A DNA stretch of 64,000 bases from an uncultured Pelagibacteraceae bacterium (lineage in GTDB: Bacteria; Pseudomonadota; Alphaproteobacteria; Pelagibacterales; Pelagibacteraceae), in NCBI GenBank assembly GCA_902528175.1, contig CABZRN010000004.1:1-64000 (forward strand), in the 5' to 3' direction. Under the pieces are notes generated by a model, which did not search any database, was not told where the DNA came from, and saw nothing but the letters and a program-made list of their open reading frames with translations. Both the position numbers and the translations under genes were made by a program. Position 1 is the first letter of the stretch; each line of letters begins with the position of its first letter. Positions 40,666 to 51,338 of this stretch are shown piece by piece.

Positions 40666-40672
40666 CTCAGAC

Positions 40673-41023
40673 ATGTACGCAAATTTTCACCCAATGATTT
40701 ACCTAATTGACTACGTCATGGGTATGATCATGTGGACCTTAATTGGTAGAGTTGCAATGAACATATTTCAAAGGGAAGACTCTAGTTTCTTCTTTATGAA
40801 AGTTTTTGTTAAATTAACTGATCCTTTTATAACAATGTTTAGATTTATAACCCCATCCTTCATCATAAAACCTTTGGTTCCTTTATATGTTGCCTGGTTT
40901 TTCTATATGTTCAGATTTTATCTAATGCCTTACTTAATGGGTTATTCGGTAATGGGTATGCTTTCTTTTCCATTGGAAAGTGAAATTGCGTCTCAAATTT
41001 ATCAAATATTTGGTAAAAAATAA
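40673..41023 (+). CDS. YggT-like small membrane protein
   Basis: Hydrophobic, 'FFMKVFVKLTDPFITMFRFITPSFI' resembling YggT. Confidence 0.65.
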   Translation: MYANFHPMIYLIDYVMGMIMWTLIGRVAMNIFQREDSSFFFMKVFVKLTDPFITMFRFITPSFIIKPLVPLYVAWFFYMFRFYLMPYLMGYSVMGMLSFPLESEIASQIYQIFGKK

Positions 41024-41065
41024 TTCAAAAAAAAAACAAAAATTGATACTAGTAAATAAGTATCA

Positions 41066-41725
41066 ATGAAAAAAATAAAAATATCACCATCAATTTTATC
41101 TGCAGATTTTAGTCAGCTTGGACAGGAAATTAAAAATTTAGAGAATAGCGGGGCCGATATGATTCACGTAGATGTTATGGATGGTCACTTTGTACCAAAT
41201 CTAACTATAGGTCCTCCTGTTATAAAAGCTTTAAGGAAATATACCAATATTCCATTTGATGTTCATCTGATGATCAATCCTGTGCACAAGTATATAAAAG
41301 ATTATGCAGAAAGTGGTGCCGATATAATTACAATACATCCAGAGGCAACCACTTCATTGCAAGAGTCTATTGAAGAGATAAAAAAATATAAAAAAAAAGT
41401 AGGCTTATCTTTAAATCCAGACACAAAAATTGAAGTAATAGAAAAGTTTCTAGATCAAATTGATTTAGTTTTAGTAATGAGTGTTTTTCCAGGATTTGGA
41501 GGTCAAAAATTTATAAAAGATGTTCTAAAAAAAATTGAAAGATTAAGTGAAATTAAAGATATGAATAGTTTTAAATTTGATATTGAAGTTGATGGTGGAA
41601 TAAATTTCTCAAATTTTAGAGAAGTTCTTGAGGCTGGGGCAAATGTTTTGGTCTCGGGTACAACAATTTTTAAAGAAAATAATGGAGATATAAAAAAAAA
41701 TATAAATTTTTTAAAAACTATTTAG
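41066..41725 (+). CDS. rpe: Ribulose-phosphate 3-epimerase
   Basis: ISPSILSADFSQLGQEI; HVDVMDGHFVPNLTIGPPV; DVHLMI; MSVFPGFGGQKF. Confidence 0.97.
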   Translation: MKKIKISPSILSADFSQLGQEIKNLENSGADMIHVDVMDGHFVPNLTIGPPVIKALRKYTNIPFDVHLMINPVHKYIKDYAESGADIITIHPEATTSLQESIEEIKKYKKKVGLSLNPDTKIEVIEKFLDQIDLVLVMSVFPGFGGQKFIKDVLKKIERLSEIKDMNSFKFDIEVDGGINFSNFREVLEAGANVLVSGTTIFKENNGDIKKNINFLKTI

Positions 41726-41732
41726 ACATTGT

Positions 41733-43358
41733 ATGGGATACAAAGAAAATTCTATAACTAATCCTTTTTTATATGTTACAAAACAAATAAAAAAATTTTA
41801 TTTAAACTCAGGTATTTATAATAAAAGAATTTCAAAGGTTTTTGATGGTGGTTTCGAATATGTTCCACACCTTAAAATATTTGATTGTATTGTAAAAGTT
41901 AAAGATAGAAGAAATAAAATTGAAGATTACAATATAGAAAATATTTGGGAAAACCAGAATTTTTCAGAAAAAGATTTTAAAAAACTTCATAGTTTTTTTT
42001 GGCTATTTACTATTGATTTAAAATCATCCAAAAAGATTACCAGATCTGTAATCTCTAGTTGGACAAATTTTAATCAAAACTACAGTTTTAAAAGTTGGGA
42101 GCTAGACACGCTTTCAAAAAGAATTATTTCTTGGATAGCAAATAGCAACAGTTTCTATCACGAAGGTGATGAAAATTTTAAAATAAATTTTACGAAAATC
42201 TTGAAGAAACAATTAAATCATTTAACAAATGAAATAGAAAATACAGAATTTGTTAACGACAAAATGATTGGCTGTTCTGCAATTATTATGGGGGGTTTAT
42301 GTTTTAAACATCAATTGTATTATTTAAATATTGGATTTCAATTATTAAAAAAGATAATTAGTACGATTTTTGACAATGATGGTTTCCCAAAATCCAGAAA
42401 TCCGAGGCAGTTAATTTTTTATTTAAAGCATTTTGTTTTTATAAGAGAACTATTGAAAGACTCTAATACTGAAATACCAGAATATTTAAATGAAATTATA
42501 TTTTATCTTGGCCAATCCTTCAATTTTTATTTTGAAGAGGGCGATTGTGTATTTTTATTTAATGGCAACCATAATTTAGATATTAATGATTTAAAAAAAT
42601 ATCTTAAAGATCACGGTTATAAATTTAAAAATAAATTAAATAGTTTGGGTGGTTATTCAATAATTAGCAATAAAAAGGATAAAATTATAGTAGATTTTGG
42701 ACCAACACCAGAAAAGAGATATTCTGCTGACTACCAATCTGGTGCCTTATCCTTTGAAATTTTTCATGAAAAAGAAAAATTGATTACTAATTGTGGTTAT
42801 TTTCAAAATTATAATCATAAATTAAATATTTTGTCTAAATCAACAGCTGCACATTCTACACTTTCAATTGATGATAGATCCTCGTGTAAATTTAAAAAAG
42901 ACAAATTAGGTTACTTTGCTGTAGAAAACACTATGAAAGTATCAAACAAAAAAGTTTATCAAGATGATGAAATGTGGGAAATACAAGGGGTCCACGATGG
43001 TTATTTAAAAGAATACGGTATTTTACATAAAAGAAATATTAAATTTTTTCCTAAAGAATTTAAGTATGTTGGTGAAGATATAATTACTTGTAAAAAAAAT
43101 TTTCGTAGAGTTGGTTTCGATATAAGGTTTCACTTAGAGCCAGAAACTAACGCAATAAAGACACAGGATAAACGGTCTATTTTATTACAACTTAAAAAAA
43201 CTGGTTGGAAATTCATTTGTAATCACAAAAATTTTGGTATCGAAACAGGATTATATTTTGGGAAAAAAGATTCTTATAGTGAAAATAAAAATATTTATGT
43301 AAATGGAGATATTACAAAAGAAGAAGAAATAATCAAATGGGAAATTAAGAGAATATGA
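41733..43358 (+). CDS. Heparinase II/III family protein
   Basis: GNHNLDIND; VDFGPTPEKRYSADYQSGALSFEIFHEKEKLITNCG; STAAHSTLSIDDRSS; between rpe and purH. Confidence 0.88.
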   Translation: MGYKENSITNPFLYVTKQIKKFYLNSGIYNKRISKVFDGGFEYVPHLKIFDCIVKVKDRRNKIEDYNIENIWENQNFSEKDFKKLHSFFWLFTIDLKSSKKITRSVISSWTNFNQNYSFKSWELDTLSKRIISWIANSNSFYHEGDENFKINFTKILKKQLNHLTNEIENTEFVNDKMIGCSAIIMGGLCFKHQLYYLNIGFQLLKKIISTIFDNDGFPKSRNPRQLIFYLKHFVFIRELLKDSNTEIPEYLNEIIFYLGQSFNFYFEEGDCVFLFNGNHNLDINDLKKYLKDHGYKFKNKLNSLGGYSIISNKKDKIIVDFGPTPEKRYSADYQSGALSFEIFHEKEKLITNCGYFQNYNHKLNILSKSTAAHSTLSIDDRSSCKFKKDKLGYFAVENTMKVSNKKVYQDDEMWEIQGVHDGYLKEYGILHKRNIKFFPKEFKYVGEDIITCKKNFRRVGFDIRFHLEPETNAIKTQDKRSILLQLKKTGWKFICNHKNFGIETGLYFGKKDSYSENKNIYVNGDITKEEEIIKWEIKRI

Positions 43359-44893
43359 ACAGAAAAATTAAAAGAGCTCTTATATCAGTTTCTGATAAGA
43401 CTCAACTTATTAAGATCTTGCCGACTTTAAAAAAATTGAAAATTGAAATTTTAAGTTCTGGAGGTACTTACAAATATATTAAAAGATGTGGATTTCAATG
43501 CATTGAAGTAAGTGATTTTACAAACTCTAAGGAAATTCTAGATGGAAGAGTAAAAACTCTTCATCCAAAAATTCATTCTGGAATACTATTTAAAAGAGAT
43601 AATAAAAAACATCTAAACCAAATGAAAGTTCGAAAATTTAAAAATATAGATCTTGTGATAGTTAATTTTTACCCTTTTGAAAAAGCAGTTCTTGAAAATA
43701 AAAATGAAAATAAAATTATTGAAAATATTGATATAGGTGGTCCAGCACTTGTTAGATCAGCAGCAAAAAACTTCGGTGATGTAGTTGTAATAACATCAAA
43801 TTGTCAATTTGAAAATTTAATTCACGAGATGAATATCAATAAAGGTGCTACATCCTTAAAATTCAGAAAGAAATTATCACAAGAGGCTTTTAATGAAACT
43901 GCTTATTACGAGTCTAATATTTCAAAATATTTTAATAAGATTGTCGATAACAAATTCCCAAAAAAAATAACTATCAATGGAACATTAGTTAGCAAATTAA
44001 GATATGGAGAAAATCCACATCAATTAGGAGCATTTTATTCTAGAGATAATTTTAATGAGTTAGAAAAATTAAATGGTAAAAAATTAAGTTACAATAATTA
44101 TAACGATATTTATTATGGACTTGACATTATAAATAGCCTACCAAAAGATATTGGTACTATTATAATTAAGCACGCTAATCCATCTGGTGTATCAATTAAT
44201 AAAAAACAATTATTGAGCTTTAAACAAGCATTTAATTGTGATCCTATTAGTGCTTTTGGTGGGGTTATAATTTGTAATTATAAAATTAATTGTGAAACTG
44301 CTAAAGAAATAAATAAAAAATTTTTTGAGGTTATAGTTGCAAAAGATTTTAATCATAAAGCTTTGTCAATTTTGAAGAAAAAAAAAAACTTAAGAATTAT
44401 TAGGAATAATCAAAAATATGACACTAACGAAATTATTGTTAACTCACTTTCTAAAAACTTAATTTTACAAAATTCTGATAATGAAAATTTAAATAAAAAA
44501 AACTTTAAAGTAGTATCAAAAAAGAAACCTAATAAAAAAATGTTACATGATCTTATTTTTGCTTTTAATATATGTAGATTTGTAAAATCAAATGCTATTG
44601 TGTTAACAAATGATTGTTCGACAGTAGGTATTGGTTCAGGTCAACCTAGCAGATTAGATAGTTGTGAAATTGCGGTGGACAAATTTCGCAAGTTTAATCA
44701 TAAATCAGAAAATCTTGTAGCAGCCTCAGACGCTTTTTTTCCTTTTGTTGATGGAATAGAATTACTTGTTCAGTCTGGAGTGAAGGCAATTATTCAACCT
44801 TATGGATCTATAAGAGATAAAGAAGTTATAAAGTTTGCTAACAATACAAATACTGTGTTAGTTTTTTCAAAAACCAGACACTTTAGACATTAA
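43355..44893 (+). CDS. purH: Bifunctional AICAR formyltransferase/IMP cyclohydrolase
   Basis: ALISVSDKTQLI; DGRVKTLHPKIHSGIL; NIDIGGPALVRSAAKN; LRYGENPHQ. Confidence 0.97.
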   Translation: MNRKIKRALISVSDKTQLIKILPTLKKLKIEILSSGGTYKYIKRCGFQCIEVSDFTNSKEILDGRVKTLHPKIHSGILFKRDNKKHLNQMKVRKFKNIDLVIVNFYPFEKAVLENKNENKIIENIDIGGPALVRSAAKNFGDVVVITSNCQFENLIHEMNINKGATSLKFRKKLSQEAFNETAYYESNISKYFNKIVDNKFPKKITINGTLVSKLRYGENPHQLGAFYSRDNFNELEKLNGKKLSYNNYNDIYYGLDIINSLPKDIGTIIIKHANPSGVSINKKQLLSFKQAFNCDPISAFGGVIICNYKINCETAKEINKKFFEVIVAKDFNHKALSILKKKKNLRIIRNNQKYDTNEIIVNSLSKNLILQNSDNENLNKKNFKVVSKKKPNKKMLHDLIFAFNICRFVKSNAIVLTNDCSTVGIGSGQPSRLDSCEIAVDKFRKFNHKSENLVAASDAFFPFVDGIELLVQSGVKAIIQPYGSIRDKEVIKFANNTNTVLVFSKTRHFRH

Positions 44894-45228
44894 ATAATTT
44901 TATCAATTTTAGCAGCTAGAATAAAATCACTCTCTGCAAGGCCGTTTATGGCATGAGTAAATATTTTTATTCTTGCATATCCCCAACCAAACCATATATC
45001 CGGATGATGTCCCTCTCTTTCGGCAATCTCGCCAACTTTATTTACAAAATTTTGAGCATTTACAAAATTTTCAAAATTGAATTCTTTTAATAAATAAAAA
45101 TTTTCATTTTCATTTTTTTTTACCTCCCATCCATCAACTCTTTTTAAATATTTATGAATTTCACTTAAATTAAAAGATGGGATTCCCCCCTCACACGGTA
45201 CACATTTTTTTTTTGATAAATCTTCCAT
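44890..45228 (-). CDS. 4a-hydroxytetrahydrobiopterin dehydratase (PCD/PhhB)
   Basis: EREGHHPDIWFGWGYARIKIFTHAINGLAESDF PCD signature. Confidence 0.93.
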   Translation of the reverse strand: MEDLSKKKCVPCEGGIPSFNLSEIHKYLKRVDGWEVKKNENENFYLLKEFNFENFVNAQNFVNKVGEIAEREGHHPDIWFGWGYARIKIFTHAINGLAESDFILAAKIDKII

Positions 45229-45235
45229 ATATTTT

Positions 45236-45310
45236 TGGAGCGGGCAATGGGACTTGAACCCACGACCTTCTCGTTGGCAACGAGACGCTCTACCACTGAG
45301 CTACGCCCGC
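45236..45310 (-). tRNA. tRNA-Gly (anticodon GCC), CCA encoded
   Basis: Minus strand GCGGGCG-TAGCTCAGTGGTAGAGC-..TCTCG-TTGCCAA-CGAGA..-GTGGGTTCAAGTCCCAT-TGCCCGC-T-CCA cloverleaf. Confidence 0.96.
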
Positions 45311-45368
45311 TTATAAATTTATTTTTAAAAATAAAGGCTTTTCATAAATTAAGCAATAGACTTTTTTA

Positions 45369-46811
45369 TTAAAAATTATCAAAATATTCTTTGTAAGGTA
45401 AAAACTTGGCACTTTCATATTTAAAAATTTTTTCTCTTATTTGTATATTGCTTGCTGTAGTACATATTAGGTCTTTTCTTTCATAGTATTTTAAAACTTT
45501 TTCTGACCAATTTAATTTACAAAAAGACATTATTTCTTTTGAAATATCCTTTGGAAATTCTGTAAGCCTTTTTAATTCAACATTTAATATGTTTTTACTA
45601 TAATTTTTCTCTAGATTATTCAGTTTATAATTATAAATAGAGATATATTTTTTAATATCTTCAACTTTGTGAGACCAGGGTAAATTATTTAAACACTGTT
45701 GGTAAATAGCAACAAGATTGTGAAAGCTATCTCTTTTGCAATTAATAATTTTTGCTTGAGGAAAAATTTCTAATAAAATCTCAGCAAAAAAGAAATTTGT
45801 CATAGTCCTATCAATAAATTTAAATTTATTAGATTGGATAGATAACTGTTTTTTATAACTTTCGATTATTTCTTTTCTCAAAAAACTAATATCTAAAGTG
45901 ATAGAGTCTTCACTCTCGAGTATTTTTTTCTTTAATTGCGATTTTTGTAAAGTCTTTTGCAAAATAAAATTTTCACCTGCATTACAAATTTTTTCCTTAC
46001 CAGATGTAATTATTGTTTCTACGAGAGTTGTTCCTGATCTTGGAATTCCAAAAATAAAGATTGGCTCAATATCAGTTAATTCAATTTTATTATTGTTGTT
46101 ATCACTAAACAAAAAACTTTTGTTTGTCATTTTTGGAACTGTTTCTAACCAATAGTTAACAGCATCTTTATTAATTCTATCTGAATTAAAAAATATTTCG
46201 TGACCTTTGGATAATTCTTTTATTTCTAAGCTTATTTCCTTTTTTTTTCTATAATAATTAGCTAGAATAAAATGGCCGTAAGCTGTATTTTTATTTTTTA
46301 AATTTTGACTGTTTTTTAATTCGTTAGCAATTTTTTTAATTATCTCATCATTAATAAAGTTTTTATCGAGTCTTTGTAGATTAAAATAAGCTGCATAATT
46401 TTTATTATCAATTTTGATAACTTTATGATAGTGCTTTCTAGCAAGTTCTAATTCACCTTTATCTTCATAAAGTGATGCTAAATTAAAATAAGCTGGAGCA
46501 AAGTTTTCATCACAAGAAATCGATTTAATATAAAATTTTTCAGCTTCTTCATAATTTTTTTCTGACCTATTTAGTTCTCCTAAAGAATTTAGAGCAAATA
46601 AATTTGCTTTATCTAAATTTAGAATTTTACTCAAAAATAACTTTGCATTTTTATAATCATTTTTTTTAATATGAATTTGAGATATTAGTTTAAAGGTGTT
46701 TAAATTTTTTCTTTTTATACAAAGCAGAAAGTCTAAAGAATTATCTAATTGATTTTTCCTAAATTGCTTTAAACCTTTAGAATATAAAATTTCATCACTA
46801 TAATTAGTCAT
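45369..46811 (-). CDS. TPR-sulfotransferase protein
   Basis: TPR N-terminus (AYFNLASLYEDKGELELARKHYHKVI) and FIFGIPRSGTTLVETII sulfotransferase PAPS motif. Confidence 0.9.
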   Translation of the reverse strand: MTNYSDEILYSKGLKQFRKNQLDNSLDFLLCIKRKNLNTFKLISQIHIKKNDYKNAKLFLSKILNLDKANLFALNSLGELNRSEKNYEEAEKFYIKSISCDENFAPAYFNLASLYEDKGELELARKHYHKVIKIDNKNYAAYFNLQRLDKNFINDEIIKKIANELKNSQNLKNKNTAYGHFILANYYRKKKEISLEIKELSKGHEIFFNSDRINKDAVNYWLETVPKMTNKSFLFSDNNNNKIELTDIEPIFIFGIPRSGTTLVETIITSGKEKICNAGENFILQKTLQKSQLKKKILESEDSITLDISFLRKEIIESYKKQLSIQSNKFKFIDRTMTNFFFAEILLEIFPQAKIINCKRDSFHNLVAIYQQCLNNLPWSHKVEDIKKYISIYNYKLNNLEKNYSKNILNVELKRLTEFPKDISKEIMSFCKLNWSEKVLKYYERKDLICTTASNIQIREKIFKYESAKFLPYKEYFDNF

Positions 46812-46917
46812 AAATTAAGATAGTATTTAATAATTAACACACTTTTTTAATATAATTACAATAATGCAACAATATGAACATAGATATTTTTAGAAATATT
46901 TGTTAATTTTTTAGAAA

Positions 46918-47562
46918 ATGAACAAAGTTAATGATTTGCCTGATACACTCTCAGTATTTCCACTTTCAAATTTTATATTTTTTCCAAATACCTCTGCCCC
47001 ACTAAATATTTTTGAGCCAAGATATATTCAAATGATTGATGAAAGTGTAAAATCAAACAGAATGATTGGTATGATTCAACCAAAGGGAAAATCAAATTCA
47101 CAAAAGCCTGAGCTTTTTAAAGTTGGTTGCTTAGGTAAAATATCTAGTTTTAATGAAACTGAAGATGGTAGATACGTTATAGTTTTAAAAGGTATAACTA
47201 GATTTAATAAACTTGAAGAAATAGATAACGGAAAACTTTTTAGAGAATTTAAGATAAACTATAAAGGATTTGAAAATGACATTATCAACAAAGAACAAGA
47301 TATAAATTTTTCTGACCTAAATATTATTTTTAATAATCTTAAGAGTATTTTTGAAAAACAGGGTTACTTAATTAATTGGAATGAACTTGAAAAACAAAGT
47401 TTAGATCAAACTATAAATACACTTTCAATGGCTTCCCCATTTTCAAAAGAGGAAAAACAAATGCTATTAGAGGCTAAAGATTTAGATTTTAGAAAAAAGA
47501 AACTAGAGCAAATAATCAAGCTTTACGCTTCAGATAACTTTAGCAATAAGACATTGCAATAA
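46918..47562 (+). CDS. Stand-alone LON substrate-binding (N-terminal) domain protein
   Basis: LSVFPLSNFIFFPNTSAPLNIFEPRYIQMIDES. Confidence 0.9.
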   Translation: MNKVNDLPDTLSVFPLSNFIFFPNTSAPLNIFEPRYIQMIDESVKSNRMIGMIQPKGKSNSQKPELFKVGCLGKISSFNETEDGRYVIVLKGITRFNKLEEIDNGKLFREFKINYKGFENDIINKEQDINFSDLNIIFNNLKSIFEKQGYLINWNELEKQSLDQTINTLSMASPFSKEEKQMLLEAKDLDFRKKKLEQIIKLYASDNFSNKTLQ

Positions 47563-48678
47563 CTAAAACGTAAACCCTTTGTCAGCAAAACTTTGTATTT
47601 TTTTTTTAATTAGTATATTTCTATTAATAAATTTAAAAACATTATCAACGGATTTCATATTATATTTGTTAATTACTTTAAAAAATTCGTGTATAAAGTC
47701 TACTCCTAATGCAAAAACAAAATTTGAATTTTTTCTTTTATGTTCGAACTTTTCTAAAACAGTTTCTAGATTTAATCCAAGATCTAAGTTCTCTTTGATT
47801 AATTTACTTAAAATTTTAGCATCCCTCAAAGTCATATTAAATCCTTGTCCTGCTAGAGGATGAATCTTATGTAGTGCATCTCCAAATGATAATATGTTTT
47901 TATGAAAATAATTTCGCGAAAGAGACAAATTAATTGGGAATTGCTGAAACTTACTAATGTTTTTTATTTTGTAATAATTGTTATAGTGTTCAATTAATTT
48001 TACTACTTTATCTTTATTTTTTATAAGATCTTTACTAAATACAGAAAAAACAATTGAAGTTTGTGATTTTGAAATAGGCAAAAAAGCTAACGGCCCAAAC
48101 TTTGTAAAGTGCTGTATGGCAACCTTATTTTTTACACTATCATGATCTATAATTGAGGTGAAAGCTATACTATCGTAACTTTTTTTAATATTCTTAGTAA
48201 AATATTTTTTAAATACAGAATTGTTTGTATCAGCAATAATAATTAACTCATATTTTTTTTTGATCAGATCTAAAAAAGGCTTTTGGCCACTTTTTTTTTT
48301 AATTCTAATGAGTTTATTTTTCCTTAGTGAGGCCTCTAATGACTTATAAAAATTGTTATAAGACGTCATGAAAAAACTACCTTTTTTAGAATTAAAATTT
48401 AAAAAATTTTTAAAACTTTCCCCATTGTACAGATTAATCTTCTTTATTTCCCAACAATCCTTTTTATTTAATATTTTTTGACTGTGCAAAAATTCAATGC
48501 TATCATTAGACAATCCAATTGTCCTAGAGTTAGTGTTGGACAAATTCTTTGATTTTTTATTATCGTATTCGTACAAATCTACGTTAATACCTTTGTTAAT
48601 AAAAATTTTTGATAATACTAATGTTGTTAAATTTTTTCCTATTAAACAGATAGTCATAATTTTTTTTAATTTTAACAA
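47563..48678 (-). CDS. FAD-dependent ubiquinone-biosynthesis hydroxylase (UbiH/COQ6 family)
   Basis: ICLIGKNLTTLVLSKIF N-terminus; SFGDALHKIHPLAGQGFNMTLRDAKIL. Confidence 0.87.
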   Translation of the reverse strand: MLKLKKIMTICLIGKNLTTLVLSKIFINKGINVDLYEYDNKKSKNLSNTNSRTIGLSNDSIEFLHSQKILNKKDCWEIKKINLYNGESFKNFLNFNSKKGSFFMTSYNNFYKSLEASLRKNKLIRIKKKSGQKPFLDLIKKKYELIIIADTNNSVFKKYFTKNIKKSYDSIAFTSIIDHDSVKNKVAIQHFTKFGPLAFLPISKSQTSIVFSVFSKDLIKNKDKVVKLIEHYNNYYKIKNISKFQQFPINLSLSRNYFHKNILSFGDALHKIHPLAGQGFNMTLRDAKILSKLIKENLDLGLNLETVLEKFEHKRKNSNFVFALGVDFIHEFFKVINKYNMKSVDNVFKFINRNILIKKKIQSFADKGFTF

Positions 48679-48717
48679 TAAATATTAAATGATACAAAGT
48701 GGTAAATTTGATTCTTT

Positions 48718-50787
48718 ATGGATATAAAAAAAAGTATTGAAAAAGCTAGAGATTTTGCTCTAAAGAGGTTAATTGAATTAATAAGTTTCCTAATTCTATT
48801 ACTTTCATTGCTTATATTAACAGCTTTAATTAGTTATAGTCCGGATGATCCAAATTTTATTTATTCAGAAAATCAAGAAATAAATAATATTTTAGGTATA
48901 AATGGAAGTATTGGTGCAGACTTTTTATTACAATCAATTGGTCTAACATCATATTTTTTACCTATAACTTTTATTTTTTTATCAATAACAATATTTTATA
49001 ATAAAAACTTAATAAAAATCCTTAATAGTTTATTTTACATAGTCTGTTATTCAATTGTTGGATCTATTTTCCTGACGCAGTTTTATAAGGAAGCATTTTT
49101 TTTAATAATAAATGGAAATGGAGGTTTTATAGGAAGCTATTTTTATGAAAAAATATTTATTAATATTGCTAATATAAATGTCAAAATATCATATTATACC
49201 CAACTATCACTATTTACAATATCCTTTCTAATGAGCATTAATTTTAGATTAATTTGGTTGTTATCTTTCAAAAAAATTTTTAAAAAAAAAAAAATAATTG
49301 TTCCAATTGAAAATGCAAAATTCGAGGAAAAAATTCCTGTAGAAATAGACAACATTCAAGAGACATTTTCTTTTGATAAGAAAGGTGAAAAAAAAGATAA
49401 TTATAAAAAATTTTTTAATTTACCAAAACTTGACTTACTAACGCAAACAAAAGTAAAAAGTAAAAAAGGTAATTTGAGAAGTGACATAAATGAGGAGTTT
49501 CTTGAGAAGATTCTTCTAGACTTCGGAGTAGAAGGTAAAATTAAAAAAATTAGTCCAGGACCAGTTGTTACTTTAAATGAGTTTGAGCCCGCAGCAGGTG
49601 TAAAAGTTTCAAAGATTGTAAATTTATCTGATGATATAGCAAGAAACACAAGTTCAGAGTCTGCTAGAATTTCGGTTATTCCAGGTTCTAGTTCGATTGG
49701 TATTGAATTACCAAATCTAGAAAGGGATAACGTTTTGTTAAGAGAAATATTAAGTAGCTCAAAGTTTAATAACAATGATTTGATTTTACCAATAGCACTT
49801 GGAAAGAGTATTTCTGGCCAACCCATAATTGGTGACTTATCAACAATGCCTCACTTATTAATTGCAGGCACAACAGGTTCTGGTAAGTCTGTTTGTATAA
49901 ACACTATACTTCTATCCCTTTTATACAGACACAAACCAAATTTATGTAAATTTATATTAATCGATCCTAAAATGCTTGAACTTTCCACTTATGAAGGGAT
50001 ACCACATCTTTTGTGTCCAGTGATCACTAAAGCAAAAAAGGCTGCAACTGTTTTGGGTTGGGTGGTTAAAGAAATGGAAAATAGGTATAAATTAATGACA
50101 AAAGTTGGAGTTAGAAATATTGGAGGATATAATTCTAAACACAAACTTCCTATGCCATATATTGTTGTCATCGTTGATGAAATGTCAGATTTAATGTTAG
50201 TCGCAGGTAAAGAGATTGAAAACTACATTCAAAAGTTATCTCAAATGGCTAGAGCGGCAGGAATACATATAATTATGGCTACTCAGAGACCTAGTGTTGA
50301 CGTCATAACTGGTACTATCAAAGCAAATTTTCCAACAAGAGTTTCATTTCAAGTCTCCTCAAAAATAGATAGTAGAACAATACTGGGAGAACAAGGTGCT
50401 GAACAACTTTTAGGAAAGGGTGATATGTTATACATGTCTTCAGCAAACAGAATAACTAGAATTCACGCACCATTTGTTTCTGAAAATGAAATTGAAAAGA
50501 TAAATAATTTTTTAAGATCTCAAGGTGAACCAGAATACGTTGATGAAATATTGAAACTATCAGATAAAGACGACAAAAGTTCAACTGAAAGTGAAAGTAG
50601 TGAACAATTAGACGAGTTATATGCAACCGCTATAGATATTGTAAAATCAGAAGGAAAAGCGTCAACATCATTTCTTCAACGTAAACTTCAAATTGGTTAC
50701 AACAGAGCGGCTAGAATTATCGATATGATGGAGGAAAAAGGAATAGTAAGCAAAGCAAATCATGTTGGCAAAAGAGAAGTTCTTTAA
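48718..50787 (+). CDS. ftsK: DNA translocase FtsK
   Basis: 4-TM N-terminus; HLLIAGTTGSGKSVCIN Walker A; gamma-like C-terminus SFLQRKLQIGYNRAARIIDMMEEKGIV. Confidence 0.96.
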   Translation: MDIKKSIEKARDFALKRLIELISFLILLLSLLILTALISYSPDDPNFIYSENQEINNILGINGSIGADFLLQSIGLTSYFLPITFIFLSITIFYNKNLIKILNSLFYIVCYSIVGSIFLTQFYKEAFFLIINGNGGFIGSYFYEKIFINIANINVKISYYTQLSLFTISFLMSINFRLIWLLSFKKIFKKKKIIVPIENAKFEEKIPVEIDNIQETFSFDKKGEKKDNYKKFFNLPKLDLLTQTKVKSKKGNLRSDINEEFLEKILLDFGVEGKIKKISPGPVVTLNEFEPAAGVKVSKIVNLSDDIARNTSSESARISVIPGSSSIGIELPNLERDNVLLREILSSSKFNNNDLILPIALGKSISGQPIIGDLSTMPHLLIAGTTGSGKSVCINTILLSLLYRHKPNLCKFILIDPKMLELSTYEGIPHLLCPVITKAKKAATVLGWVVKEMENRYKLMTKVGVRNIGGYNSKHKLPMPYIVVIVDEMSDLMLVAGKEIENYIQKLSQMARAAGIHIIMATQRPSVDVITGTIKANFPTRVSFQVSSKIDSRTILGEQGAEQLLGKGDMLYMSSANRITRIHAPFVSENEIEKINNFLRSQGEPEYVDEILKLSDKDDKSSTESESSEQLDELYATAIDIVKSEGKASTSFLQRKLQIGYNRAARIIDMMEEKGIVSKANHVGKREVL

Positions 50788-51338
50788 TGAAACTTTTCAT
50801 ATTATTTTTTTTTCTTTTTTCTATAATAATCTCGAAGGCTAATTCTGATGTAACAGAAAGAGTGGTAAGCACATTAGAAAAATCAAATAATTACAATTTT
50901 AAATTTACTCAAAATATTAACGGAAAACTAGAAACAGGAAATTGTGTTTTGAAATTTAATAGAAAGATAAATTGTAGATATGACAATTCTAACAAAATTA
51001 TTGTTTCTGATGGTAAAAATTTAATTATCAAAAATAATAACTCGGAAAATTTAAATTTTTACAAATTAGAAAATACATCATTTTATAAAGTCTTAGATAA
51101 AAATTTTTTGATTGAACAACTTAAAATCAAAAATATTAAGAAGGAAAATGATAGTTTGTTTATTAATCTAAACTATCAAAATATCGATATAAAAGTTTTT
51201 TTTGATAAAGAAAAATTATACCTAAAAGGTTGGCAAACTACGGATATTTATAATAATTCTGTATATACCAAAATATACATTCAAGAGATAAATAAAGTTA
51301 TTGACGAAAATTTGTTTAATATTAATGAATACAATTAA
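50787..51338 (+). CDS. lolA: Outer-membrane lipoprotein carrier LolA-like
   Basis: Signal peptide; NNYNFKFTQNINGKLETGNCVLKFNRKINCRYDN; follows ftsK. Confidence 0.82.
   Translation: MKLFILFFFLFSIIISKANSDVTERVVSTLEKSNNYNFKFTQNINGKLETGNCVLKFNRKINCRYDNSNKIIVSDGKNLIIKNNNSENLNFYKLENTSFYKVLDKNFLIEQLKIKNIKKENDSLFINLNYQNIDIKVFFDKEKLYLKGWQTTDIYNNSVYTKIYIQEINKVIDENLFNINEYN

Noticed and set aside
49281-49300. Long poly-A tracts in many genes (e.g. within ftsK, acs, purH)
   Set aside because: Ordinary Lys/Phe codon usage in a very AT-rich genome; the frames stay open across them.
49401-49826. Minus-strand ORFs inside ftsK
   Set aside because: Antisense shadow ORFs to a well-conserved gene.
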